A stretch of DNA of 64,000 nucleotides from Bowmanella denitrificans. GTDB lineage: Bacteria; Pseudomonadota; Gammaproteobacteria; Enterobacterales; Alteromonadaceae. This document shows positions 51,277-59,818 of the stretch, piece by piece. The notes under the pieces are model-generated. The model saw only the letters and a list, made by a program, of their open reading frames with translations. It was not told the origin of the DNA and made no database searches. The translations under genes were made by a program, and so were the position numbers. The stretch spans positions 124,001-188,000 of the forward strand of contig NZ_BAAAEI010000012.1 of assembly GCF_039522935.1 (NCBI RefSeq). The letters run 5' to 3'. The first letter of the stretch is position 1; the number at the start of each line of letters is the position of its first letter.

Positions 51277-52056
51277 TCAGTGTGCAGGCACACTTTGCAA
51301 AGGATGGAGTGGGCTGAATCGTGCCGATTTGGGTGGGCGTTCACCCATGATAATTGATAACTGGCGATTAAATTCAGTAACGAAAGCCTCGTCCAGGTTG
51401 ATTTTACTGAACATGTAGTGCTGCTCTGCTATATCCAGGGGCCTTGTTATCAGAGCAAGGTCCGTCAAACCATTTCGCTGCATTTCCGCCAGCACGGTAT
51501 CCTTGTCATCAATAAATGCATCCACTCTGCCTCGCCTGAGAAGTTCGAGACGGGATGCAAAGGTTTCAACATGCATCAGTTGTCTCGCCCATTTGGAATC
51601 AAGCACCGCTGCAACCTCATGTCCGTACCAACCACCACGGTTTAACGCAACAAGCTTATTCTGCTGCACCAGATCTAATATGGTATCCAGCGCCGCTGTT
51701 TGACGGTCGGACTTGCGATATACCAATACAATGGTTTGCAAACGATAAGGAATAGAAAACATAAATTGCTTTTGCCGCTGTTCCGTCAGGGTGGCGGCAA
51801 TTGCCACATCGACACGACCACTAAGCAAATCGGCACTGATACGACGTTCAGGCAGATGCAAAATTGCCAGTTCACAGTCCATTCGCATCAGGCCTTTGCG
51901 CAATAACTCCAGGTCCCTACCACTGTATTGCCCTTGCTTGTCCAGATAAAAATACGGGTACCAGTCACCACTGAAAACCAAATTTATGGGGTGTGGGCAG
52001 AACGTCTGAGCCAGGCCCGGACCTGCTATCAGGCACAAGATTAGCAACAGGCGCAT
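51277..52056 (-). CDS. Periplasmic solute-binding protein, SBP_bac_3 type, orphan
   Basis: The 259-residue protein has a short signal peptide (cut near 'GPGLAQ') and a two-lobe amino-acid-type binding domain: 'GDWYPYFYLDKQGQYSGRDL', 'LSGRVDVAIAATLTEQRQ' and 'FMFSIPYRLQTIVLVYRKS'. No permease or ATPase gene is adjacent, so it may be a stray receptor, a sensor partner or an enzyme-like member, as is frequent in Alteromonadales. It converges with the upstream LysR gene. Confidence 0.8.
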   Translation of the reverse strand: MRLLLILCLIAGPGLAQTFCPHPINLVFSGDWYPYFYLDKQGQYSGRDLELLRKGLMRMDCELAILHLPERRISADLLSGRVDVAIAATLTEQRQKQFMFSIPYRLQTIVLVYRKSDRQTAALDTILDLVQQNKLVALNRGGWYGHEVAAVLDSKWARQLMHVETFASRLELLRRGRVDAFIDDKDTVLAEMQRNGLTDLALITRPLDIAEQHYMFSKINLDEAFVTEFNRQLSIIMGERPPKSARFSPLHPLQSVPAH

Positions 52057-52304
52057 TCTGCTATTACGCCGCTATCAGGGAAAGGTGCGTATCGAATGCG
52101 ATGCTATCGCCAAACATAACTTGAGTCCCCTAGGCTGTTCTTATTATTAAGCTTACTGGCAATCCTGCCATTTTGCCCTTTTATCAAAGGGCATTTCGAA
52201 CTTAGCCAGCATAGCGAATTCCGAAAAGAAACAAATGGTAATATTGTGTTGCTGTGCCCTTATAGGTATGAAAAAACAAACCTTACTAACCAGACTTCTT
52301 CTTT

Positions 52305-53213
52305 CTAGATTGACTTGGCGCTGCCAGCCGCTAATTCCTGCCTGAGCCAGTCCCGAAATATCTGAATTCGCGCTAATCTGGGTGAGTCCGGGTTATGCAA
52401 TATGGAGAATGTCGGCCCGGGAGTAATTTCAATCTCAAACGGCTTGACCAGAACACCGCGCTGAATCATCTCTCCGGCCAGTGTTGCAGTGGATAAACAA
52501 ATACCATGACCAGCCGCTACCGCATTAATGCACATTTCCCAGGTCGCCACCTCCACCCAACGCAATTGTTTACGGTCGAAATGAATCCCAGCCAGGCTAA
52601 ACCAGTTCTGCCAACTAAATAGGCCAGGATCATGTCCCTCCACCAGCAAACACCCATTCACCTGACTGGGATGGGTCAATTGCATCTCATCTGCCATGCG
52701 TCTGGAACATACGGCAAACACCGGATCGCTGATTAGCACCTCCTGACAGAGTTCGCTCCACACACCATCTCCCTGGCGGATAGCCACATCAATATCGCCA
52801 TGGCGTAAATCTTCTACCTGAGGTGAGGCCATGACCCGGATGGAGATATCCGGATACAGCACGGAAAACTTCCAAAGCCTGGGCATCAGCCACATGGACG
52901 CAAAAGATCCGGTTGTGGTTACCGTCAACACGCCGGCTTCCTCTTCACATTGCACCTGATTGAAGCCTTTGAGCAATTGTGAAAAGGCTAGCTCCACCGC
53001 TTTGGCCAAAGTGCGACCACGCGCCGTCAGACGCATTTGCCGTCCTTCACGATAAAACAGCTTAACCCCAAGCCCCTCTTCCAGAGCCCGGATTTGCTGA
53101 CTTACCGCCGCCTGCGTAATGGCTAGCTCATCGGCAGCCTGACGATAGCTCTGGTGGCGGGCGGCCGCATCGAAGCAGCGTAAAGCGGGTAAATGCCTCA
53201 GTCTTTTATCCAT
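52305..53213 (-). CDS. LysR-family regulator, GcvA-like
   Basis: The 302-residue protein opens with 'LPALRCFDAAARHQSYRQAA' and 'ITQAAVSQQIRALEEGLGV', typical of GcvA/AmpR-like LysR proteins, and has a full effector domain ('VTTTGSFASMWLMPRL', 'DIDVAIRQGDG', 'AAGHGICLST'). Its targets are unknown. It is divergent from a very small gene at 53311, which is the most likely controlled gene. About 250 bp without any gene separates it from the binding-protein gene. Confidence 0.88.
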   Translation of the reverse strand: MDKRLRHLPALRCFDAAARHQSYRQAADELAITQAAVSQQIRALEEGLGVKLFYREGRQMRLTARGRTLAKAVELAFSQLLKGFNQVQCEEEAGVLTVTTTGSFASMWLMPRLWKFSVLYPDISIRVMASPQVEDLRHGDIDVAIRQGDGVWSELCQEVLISDPVFAVCSRRMADEMQLTHPSQVNGCLLVEGHDPGLFSWQNWFSLAGIHFDRKQLRWVEVATWEMCINAVAAGHGICLSTATLAGEMIQRGVLVKPFEIEITPGPTFSILHNPDSPRLARIQIFRDWLRQELAAGSAKSI

Positions 53214-53310
53214 TAGTTAAAGTTATCCCAAACTTAAGATTTTGTCGTTCGTCATCGTTCGATAAATGTTCAATAATATCCCCAGGTCAAAACGCAAAGG
53301 GGTACGGATT

Positions 53311-53460
53311 ATGTTGGCAGCTTCAGTAAAAATTCCGGTAAATCATGACAGTAAGCAAGCTTGTGAGCAAGAGCAGAAAGCCAGACAGGCTCGTTTGTGG
53401 CGCTGGCTGGGACAAATGGCAAAAACCATGAGCTATGCGCAGATGGTTAACTTCAAGTAA
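53311..53460 (+). CDS. Very small protein (49 aa), unknown
   Basis: A 49-residue reading frame begins LAASVKIPVN and ends 'RLWRWLGQMAKTMSYAQMVNFK' (RLWRWLGQMAKT), an amphipathic Trp/Arg-rich helix somewhat like the short arginine-rich DUF1127 (YjiS-type) proteins. AAAGGGG lies 10 nt before the ATG, and a good terminator with a T-tract follows at 53489, which supports a real transcript. It is divergent from the GcvA-like regulator, a common regulator-target layout. The function is unknown. Confidence 0.55.
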   Translation: MLAASVKIPVNHDSKQACEQEQKARQARLWRWLGQMAKTMSYAQMVNFK

Positions 53461-53488
53461 TGGTTTAGTTAAGCTGTACTTATCATTT

Positions 53489-53524
53489 AAACGCCCATCA
53501 ATTGAGATTGCCGGGCGTTTTTTT
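53489..53524. terminator. Terminator after the 49-aa gene
   Basis: AAACGCCC and GGGCGTTT pair over a 16-nt loop, followed by TTTT on the plus strand. On the minus strand it could also stop the PQQ-propeller transcript. Confidence 0.8.
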
Positions 53525-53581
53525 GTTTAAGCCTTAACCACCCACTTGCGGCGCCAGGCTAGTGTAACAAGATGAACTGCG

Positions 53582-54805
53582 TTACTCATCCGGCCGCCAG
53601 GCCAGCAATCTGCCGTTTGCCAACCCCAGATAAAGTATGCCATTCGCCGCACTCAGGCTGACAATGCTATCCATGTCCTCAAGCATGTCTGTGACTTGTT
53701 TTACGCTGGCCTGGTGTGGGGTCAGTTGTGGATCCAGAGGTTGATAGAGAGGTCCGCCCCCTTGCCGCACATACGTCTGATAATGAGCCCGGCTGCTTTG
53801 AGTTTGAAACTGCCGCTTCATTTCCTTACTTACTGGATGATAGCTAAACAGCTCACCGGACAAAGTAGCAAAGTACAATTGTTCACCCACAGCAACAGGC
53901 GCTGCAAAGATAAGATGTGGTGAAAGCACCAAGTGTTCGATATTTCCCGAGTCAGTTTGCTGGCCGACCAAGGCCAGGCCGTCTGACAATCCATAGTAGA
54001 CAATTTCATGATGTACCAGGGCCTTCGAGCCAATCCAACTGCTGGCATGTTTAGTACTCCAGACTTCATGGCCGTCCTTCAGGCTCAATTTAAAAAACCA
54101 GGTACTGCGGCTACCCACATAAAGATGCTCTCCATCGATCAATGGTGCCAGATTAAACCCCAGCCAGCCGTCCCATCCGCCAAGTTCACCTTCAGGTACA
54201 GGACTTTCAAACTGCCATAGAATATGGCCATGTTGTGCACTAAGGCCGTACAAGCGGTTGTTCCAACTACCAACCACTACCACGCCCTGCGCCACAGCAG
54301 GTTGAGTGTGGGTGGTGCCGGTATTCTGATGCCAAAGTTGCTGTCCGTCTGATACGCGTACAGCATAAGTACCGGCTCGACTGCCATAATATGCTGCGCC
54401 ATCGGCAACACTGACCGACGAGCGATACCAGTTCCAGGGGTCGGCATAATTACCTTGACCCCAGCCCCAATTGACCAGATGTGGGCCGTCATCACTGTGG
54501 TGCTGCCAGATTAACCGGCCTGTCAGATTAAATGCCTGCAAACCCTGCTCGGTTTGCAATAACAGTAATCCGCCGGCAATGGTCGGCGTGCTCCAGGTCT
54601 GCGAGGATAGCTGGTGCTGCCAAAGGCTTTCTCCCTGCAGGCTCAGGGCTCGCAAAGTGTTGCCATTTGCCAGATACAGTACATTATTGTGGAGCAGAGG
54701 AGGTGCGAACACCCCATGGCTTGTTTGTAGCTGCCAAAGCACCCCTGCATGGACAGGAAAAACGATTAGCCAGATCAACACTAAAACGGAGTTAACGAGT
54801 TTCAT
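53582..54805 (-). CDS. Exported PQQ-like beta-propeller protein
   Basis: The 407-residue protein has a signal peptide (cut near 'FPVHA-G') and seven or so PQQ-type propeller blades: repeats ending in G-x-x-x-W such as 'LSLQGESLWQHQ', 'FNLTGRLIWQHH', 'VSDGQQLWHQN', 'SAQHGHILWQFE', 'LKDGHEVWSTK'. No quinoprotein catalytic residues are apparent. It resembles BamB in fold but not in context. The upstream CadC-like membrane regulator is on the same strand 98 nt away and may control it. Confidence 0.82.
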   Translation of the reverse strand: MKLVNSVLVLIWLIVFPVHAGVLWQLQTSHGVFAPPLLHNNVLYLANGNTLRALSLQGESLWQHQLSSQTWSTPTIAGGLLLLQTEQGLQAFNLTGRLIWQHHSDDGPHLVNWGWGQGNYADPWNWYRSSVSVADGAAYYGSRAGTYAVRVSDGQQLWHQNTGTTHTQPAVAQGVVVVGSWNNRLYGLSAQHGHILWQFESPVPEGELGGWDGWLGFNLAPLIDGEHLYVGSRSTWFFKLSLKDGHEVWSTKHASSWIGSKALVHHEIVYYGLSDGLALVGQQTDSGNIEHLVLSPHLIFAAPVAVGEQLYFATLSGELFSYHPVSKEMKRQFQTQSSRAHYQTYVRQGGGPLYQPLDPQLTPHQASVKQVTDMLEDMDSIVSLSAANGILYLGLANGRLLAWRPDE

Positions 54806-54903
54806 CAGGTATTGTAGTTTTGGTTAAAACCGGCAAATTATCAGGGCGACTAACCTGGATCCTGAAGTTGACATAAATAAACCTTAAGAAAGGTTAGAGT
54901 GGG

Positions 54904-56331
54904 CTAATTTAGTTCAACATTCTTTTTTTGTCCGATGCCATCCAGTTTCAGTTGTTTAAGAATCTGATGAAACTCCGGCTCCAAGCGCAGTGGGTCATAG
55001 TAAGGGTCGACTGCCAGCCACAAAACTTCTACCTGCCGTTGTTGTATAGCATCCTGTAGCCACTTGATCGCCTGGGCGGGTTGGTTAGCCTTGATGGCAT
55101 AGCGGGCATAGGCTAATGGTGCTGCATAGTGCCCCAAATTGTCGCGAATCTGGTTCTGAATCAGCCAGTTGTATACTTGTGCCAGACCACCAGTTGCAAA
55201 CTGTTGCTTGGCGTCTGCTATTTGTCCGCTGGTAAATCCTTTGTAGTGCATACTTTGCAATAAGTGATTAAAAGCGCGTTGCTCCAAACCCAGGCTTTCC
55301 AGAGTTTTGATGGCTGAATAGTGGAAGCCAAGATCTGGTTCGGTCAGGGCCGCGATCTTCTCCAGTTCCAGCATGGCCTTTTGTGGCTGTCGTGCGGTGT
55401 TATAGAGCCAGGCGACAACAGGAACCGAGTAATACTGAGGTGCCAAGTCGATATAACGGCGGGTAGCAGCCAGCGCACTGTCATTCTGTCCCATGGCCAT
55501 CAGATACTGGGCATACAGAAAATGATTGGTGGCGTCCCGGTTATCCAGCTCAATTGCCCGTTCTAACTTTTGCCCGGCAAGCTTAAAGTTCCATTCATGG
55601 GTAAAATACAACCAGCCCAGTTGCGCCTGGATGGCAGCGTTGTCAGCAGACATAAGTTCGGCTTGCTCAAGCAGTTGGATGGCCTCAGAGCGCAAAGAAG
55701 CGGCCCGTTCCCCTGAGAGATCGTCAGCCTGGATAATTAACACCATGGCTTTACCCCATAATGCACTCCCCAGATCGGGATCTTTTTGCAGAGCCTGTTC
55801 AAACAGATTATCAGCGCGTTCTAAATGTTGCTCTTCCTGTGAAAAAAGCAAAAAGCGCCCCTGATTGTAAAGATCCTGGCCAGCCGAATGGTGCTCGGTT
55901 TCAGGCATAGTGACGGACACCAAGGGGGACCAAAACCACCATAGTAAGGGAATGACCAGCAATAATGGCAACTTGTACCACCAGGATATTTTCTTCGACT
56001 CTGGGCGATGGTGGGGCGAGAGCGCGGAGGGTGCACAGATAAGACAATAACCTTTGCCCGGTACGGTTTTGATATAGCTGGGGGCTCGGGCGTTATCCCC
56101 TAAAGCCTTGCGGATATGACTGACGGCTACCGTCAGGACTTCTTCTGTTACCACTTTTTGGGCCCAGATGTGCTGCAACAGCGCATCTTTATACAGTATC
56201 TGGCCTGGGTTTTGGGTGAAGTGCAGCAACAGTTGCATAGGTGTATGCTCGAGCTGCCTGGTTTCCTTTCCCCGGGTGAGGCTGTTTTGCGTGGGGCTTA
56301 CCTGCCATTCACCCAGTCTGAAGTCCTGCAT
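54904..56331 (-). CDS. CadC/ToxR-like membrane transcriptional regulator with TPR domain
   Basis: The 475-residue protein has an OmpR-type winged helix at 5-100 ('LEHTPMQLLLHFTQNPGQIL', 'VVTEEVLTVAVSHIRKALGD', 'YIKTVPGKGY'), one transmembrane helix at about 118-135 ('LPLLLVIPLLWWFW'), and a periplasmic TPR solenoid of about 300 residues. Proteins like this are one-component regulators that read a periplasmic signal and act on DNA directly. It has no receiver. The likely target is unknown; the PQQ propeller gene follows on the same strand. The ribosome site before the ATG is weak. Confidence 0.88.
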   Translation of the reverse strand: MQDFRLGEWQVSPTQNSLTRGKETRQLEHTPMQLLLHFTQNPGQILYKDALLQHIWAQKVVTEEVLTVAVSHIRKALGDNARAPSYIKTVPGKGYCLICAPSALSPHHRPESKKISWWYKLPLLLVIPLLWWFWSPLVSVTMPETEHHSAGQDLYNQGRFLLFSQEEQHLERADNLFEQALQKDPDLGSALWGKAMVLIIQADDLSGERAASLRSEAIQLLEQAELMSADNAAIQAQLGWLYFTHEWNFKLAGQKLERAIELDNRDATNHFLYAQYLMAMGQNDSALAATRRYIDLAPQYYSVPVVAWLYNTARQPQKAMLELEKIAALTEPDLGFHYSAIKTLESLGLEQRAFNHLLQSMHYKGFTSGQIADAKQQFATGGLAQVYNWLIQNQIRDNLGHYAAPLAYARYAIKANQPAQAIKWLQDAIQQRQVEVLWLAVDPYYDPLRLEPEFHQILKQLKLDGIGQKKNVELN

Positions 56332-56374
56332 AACATTTATTTGGAAGTCATTTATCTGCCATTAGATAAATAAA

Positions 56375-56400
56375 GCGGCACGGGGTAAAGCCCCGGCCGC
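56375..56400 (-). terminator. Terminator after mhpE
   Basis: On the minus strand a 10-bp GC-rich stem (GCGGCCGGGG / CCCCGTGCCGC with one bulge, loop CTTTA) is followed by TTTATTTATC. It closes the kynU-mhpE transcript. Confidence 0.85.
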
Positions 56401-56425
56401 AGAAATCAGAAAAAATATAGAAAAC

Positions 56426-57460
56426 TTAAGGTCTGCTCAGCTTTCCTTGGTTGGCCATATCCAGCGCCAGGTCTTCGATCATATCTTCCTGGCCACCGAC
56501 GGTACCGCGTTTGCCCAGCTCCACCAGAATATCTCTGGCACTGACGCCATGACGGGCTTCGGCCCGCTTAGCGAACAACAAAAAGGATGAATAAACACCG
56601 GCATAACCCAAAGTCAGGGCGTCACGATCTACGCGGATGGGCTGGTCCATCATCGGCACCACCAGATCTTCGGCAACATCCATGATTTTGTACAAATCGA
56701 TACCATGCCTGGCGCCCATACGCTCCAGCACCGCCACCAGCACTTCCAGGGGTGTGTTGCCGGCTCCGGCGCCTAACCCTGCCACCGAACCATCGATGCG
56801 TTTGGCCCCGGCTTCAATGGCGGCCAGTGAATTGGCTACCCCCATAGCAAGGTTGTGGTGGCCATGAAATCCGATGTCGGTTTGGCTGCCAAGTTCTGAG
56901 CGCAGTAAACCAATTTTGTGGCTGACTTCATCCGGCAACATATAGCCGGCCGAATCGGTGCAGTAAATGCAGTTGGCGCCGTAGGCTTCCATCAGTTTGG
57001 CTTGTTCCAGCAGTTTTTCGGCGCTAACCATATGCGCCATCATTAAAAAGCCAACAGTATCCAGCCCGAGCTTGGCCGACAGACCGATATGCTGCTCAGA
57101 CACATCTGCCTCGGTGCAGTGGGTGGCGACACGAATGGTGGACACTCCCAGCTCCTTAGCCATGCGCAGATGATCAATCGTACCAATACCGGGTAATAGC
57201 AATGCAGAAACTTTAGCCTGTTGCATCTTTGGGATCACCGCCGACAGGTATTCTTCATCGCTGTGCGCGGGAAAGCCGTAGTTAAGTGACGCACCGCCCA
57301 AACCATCGCCATGGGTCACTTCAATCAATGGCATTCCGGCGGCATCCAAACCAGTGGCAATATCCACCATTTGCGCAAGGGAGATTTGATGGCGCTTGGC
57401 ATGCATACCATCACGCAGGCTCATATCGTGCAGGATCACGGATTTATCTTTCAGGTTCAT
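56426..57460 (-). CDS. mhpE: 4-hydroxy-2-oxovalerate aldolase
   Basis: The 344-residue class II aldolase splits 4-hydroxy-2-oxovalerate into pyruvate and acetaldehyde. Motifs: 'HDMSLRDGMHAKRHQ' (metal Asp and catalytic Arg/His), 'EVTHGDGLGGASLNYG', 'DSAGYMLPDEV' and 'GFHGHHNLAMGVANSLAAIE' (H-x-H metal ligands). It works in complex with MhpF, which takes the acetaldehyde; the genes are 10 nt apart. In this setting it serves the lower branch of kynurenine/3-hydroxyanthranilate (2-aminomuconate) breakdown. Confidence 0.95.
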   Translation of the reverse strand: MNLKDKSVILHDMSLRDGMHAKRHQISLAQMVDIATGLDAAGMPLIEVTHGDGLGGASLNYGFPAHSDEEYLSAVIPKMQQAKVSALLLPGIGTIDHLRMAKELGVSTIRVATHCTEADVSEQHIGLSAKLGLDTVGFLMMAHMVSAEKLLEQAKLMEAYGANCIYCTDSAGYMLPDEVSHKIGLLRSELGSQTDIGFHGHHNLAMGVANSLAAIEAGAKRIDGSVAGLGAGAGNTPLEVLVAVLERMGARHGIDLYKIMDVAEDLVVPMMDQPIRVDRDALTLGYAGVYSSFLLFAKRAEARHGVSARDILVELGKRGTVGGQEDMIEDLALDMANQGKLSRP

Positions 57461-57470
57461 ATTGTTCTCC

Positions 57471-58355
57471 TCAGCCCTGCTTGTATTGAGCGATCAGTTC
57501 GGCGGTGTGCAGTCCCGCCGCCGTCATAATGTCGAGATTACCGGCATAATGCGGCAGAAAATCACCACGCCCTTCCACTTCCAGATAAATAGACACCTTG
57601 TTGCCGTCAAACACCGGGCCGTTCTTCAGCCGGTAACCTGGCACATAGGCCTGTACTTTTTCCAGCATAGTCAGCACGGATTGGGTAATGGCTTGTTGGT
57701 CGGGCGTGTCGGCGCACAGGCAATGCACTGTGTCACGCATAATCAGCGGTGGCTCGGCCGGGTTGATGATAATAATGGCCTTGCCCTGATCTGCGCCGCC
57801 AACGGACTCCACGGCACTGGCGGTGGTGCGGGTGAATTCATCGATGTTTTGGCGGGTTCCTGGGCCTACCGAGCGGCTGGATACTGTGGCGATGATTTCA
57901 CCGTAACTGACTTTCTGCACCTGGCTGACCGCCGCCACCATTGGAATGGTGGCCTGGCCGCCACAAGTGACCATATTGACATTATCCAGTTCGGCTGGAT
58001 TTAACCTATCCAGATTAACCGGCGGAATACAAAACGGGCCGATTGCCGCCGGAGTGAGGTCCACCATGGTCACACCCAAAGGGTTAAGCAGTTCACAATT
58101 CGCCTTGTGGGCGTAAGCCGAGGTCGCATCGAAGGCGATTTGAATGCCCAACTGCCTGACCTGCGCCAATGCCCCATTTACGCCCTCTGCACATACCTGC
58201 AAGCCCAGCGCGGCAGCGCGCTTTAGTCCCTCAGAGTCTGGATCCACGCCAATCATTAAGACCGGCTCTATGTGTTCACTGCGTAATGCTTTATACAGCA
58301 GGTCAGTGCCTATATTGCCCGGCCCGATAATAGCGGCTTTAATTTTCTGACTCAT
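57471..58355 (-). CDS. mhpF: Acetaldehyde dehydrogenase (acetylating)
   Basis: The 294-residue enzyme turns acetaldehyde, NAD+ and CoA into acetyl-CoA. 'AAIIGPGNIGTDLLYKAL' is the NAD site and the catalytic Cys is in 'NMVTCGGQATIPMVAAVS'. The C-terminal dimerisation domain has 'FLPHYAGNLDIMTAAG', the part that contacts the aldolase and channels acetaldehyde. It lies directly upstream of mhpE and after the transporter gene. Confidence 0.95.
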   Translation of the reverse strand: MSQKIKAAIIGPGNIGTDLLYKALRSEHIEPVLMIGVDPDSEGLKRAAALGLQVCAEGVNGALAQVRQLGIQIAFDATSAYAHKANCELLNPLGVTMVDLTPAAIGPFCIPPVNLDRLNPAELDNVNMVTCGGQATIPMVAAVSQVQKVSYGEIIATVSSRSVGPGTRQNIDEFTRTTASAVESVGGADQGKAIIIINPAEPPLIMRDTVHCLCADTPDQQAITQSVLTMLEKVQAYVPGYRLKNGPVFDGNKVSIYLEVEGRGDFLPHYAGNLDIMTAAGLHTAELIAQYKQG

Positions 58356-58368
58356 AATGGCCTCTTGG

Positions 58369-59754
58369 TTATAGATGGAAAGTAGGGCTGAGCTTGCTGA
58401 TAAATACCAGCAGTAAGGCGCCTGGAGCGATCAACCTGGATGTCCAGAGCCATAACCGAAACCACAGACTGTGCTCGGTAAAGCCAAGCTCTTCCGCAGT
58501 AAAGCGGGATTTCAGCGCCCAGCTGACAAACAGCACCACAAAGATGCCGCCCAGGGGCATGGCAATATTGGACGTGAAGTAGTCAAACAAGCTGAAGAAG
58601 GTTTTATCTGCAAACAGAGGAATAAAGCCCAGCGGATGCACATCGCCCAGCACGTTAAACGAAAGCGCCGACAATACGCCCAATCCCCAGGCGACACCGC
58701 CTGCCACCAGACAGGCTTGGCGTCTGGACCATTTTGTCTTTTGCATCAGCCAGGAGGTCGGCACCTCCAGCATACAGATGGCAGATGTCAGGGCTGCAAA
58801 AAACAGCAGCACAAAGAACAAACTGCCCAACAACGCGCCAGCAGGCATTTGTGCAAAGGCGACCGGCAATGAAACAAACACCAGTCCCGGTCCTTCACTG
58901 GGATTTAAACCAAAGGCAAAAATAATCGGGAAGATCGCCAGACCAGCCAGTAACGCCACCAGTGTGTCTGCACCCACTATCACCACAGAAGAGCGAGGAA
59001 TGGATGTTTGACGCTGCATATAGGCACCGTACACCATCAGGTTGGTCAGGCCGACACTGATGGAGAAAAACGCCTGCCCGACAGCCTCCAGCACCATATT
59101 AGTAGTGACCTTGGAGAAATCCGGGGTAAATAAGAAGCGCACAGCCTGAGCAAAGTCACCAATCCAGGCCGCATAGCCCACCAGTAGCAGCAGCATAATA
59201 AACAGCAAGGGCATTACCAGCTTAACCACCCGCTCCACGCCACCTGCCAGGCCCAACGAAGAAATGCCGATCACCACCAGCAAAAACAACAGGTGCCAGA
59301 ACAACATTAGGCCGGGCGCGGACTGCAGTTGGTCAAACACCATAGATATGGCACCCGGATCCATGCCCTGCATACTGCCACTGGCCAGCTTCAGTACATA
59401 AGCCAGGGTCCAGCCACCAACTATGGCATAGAAGGACAACACCAGAATGGCCCCCAGGACCCCCAGGTTTCCCATATGTCGCCACCAGGGGCTGGCACCG
59501 GACTCTTTGGCCACTGTGGCAATGGCTTCGGGTGGGCTGTTTCTCCCCCGACGCCCGACCATCAGTTCAGCCATTAATACCGGCATGGCAATCACCAGGG
59601 CCGCCAGAATATAAATCAACACGAAGGCGCCACCGCCGTTAGTGCCTGTGGTATAGGGAAAGCGCCAGATATTGGCCAGACCCACCGCCGTACCGATAGA
59701 GGCCATCAAAAAAGCAAAATGGGAAGACCACATGGGGCCCTGGCGCTGACTCAT
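58369..59754 (-). CDS. Sodium-dependent amino-acid symporter (NSS/SNF family)
   Basis: The 461-residue inner-membrane protein belongs to the neurotransmitter:sodium symporters. 'IGTAVGLANIWRFPYTTGTNGGGAF' (IGTAVGLANIWRFPY) is the first helix with the Na+ and substrate-binding unwound region, and 'FFSISVGLTNLMVYGAYM' (helix 6) and 'FAALTSAICMLEVPTSWLMQ' also fit. It has 11 or 12 helices. Placed between kynU and mhpF, its substrate is most likely tryptophan or kynurenine, as with TnaT of Symbiobacterium; this is inference from context. Confidence 0.9.
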   Translation of the reverse strand: MSQRQGPMWSSHFAFLMASIGTAVGLANIWRFPYTTGTNGGGAFVLIYILAALVIAMPVLMAELMVGRRGRNSPPEAIATVAKESGASPWWRHMGNLGVLGAILVLSFYAIVGGWTLAYVLKLASGSMQGMDPGAISMVFDQLQSAPGLMLFWHLLFLLVVIGISSLGLAGGVERVVKLVMPLLFIMLLLLVGYAAWIGDFAQAVRFLFTPDFSKVTTNMVLEAVGQAFFSISVGLTNLMVYGAYMQRQTSIPRSSVVIVGADTLVALLAGLAIFPIIFAFGLNPSEGPGLVFVSLPVAFAQMPAGALLGSLFFVLLFFAALTSAICMLEVPTSWLMQKTKWSRRQACLVAGGVAWGLGVLSALSFNVLGDVHPLGFIPLFADKTFFSLFDYFTSNIAMPLGGIFVVLFVSWALKSRFTAEELGFTEHSLWFRLWLWTSRLIAPGALLLVFISKLSPTFHL

Positions 59755-59818
59755 AGCAACTCCTGAAACTAACGATGAGGTGGATTGGCCCGCTTGCGGC
59801 GAGCCCGGCTACTGCCGA

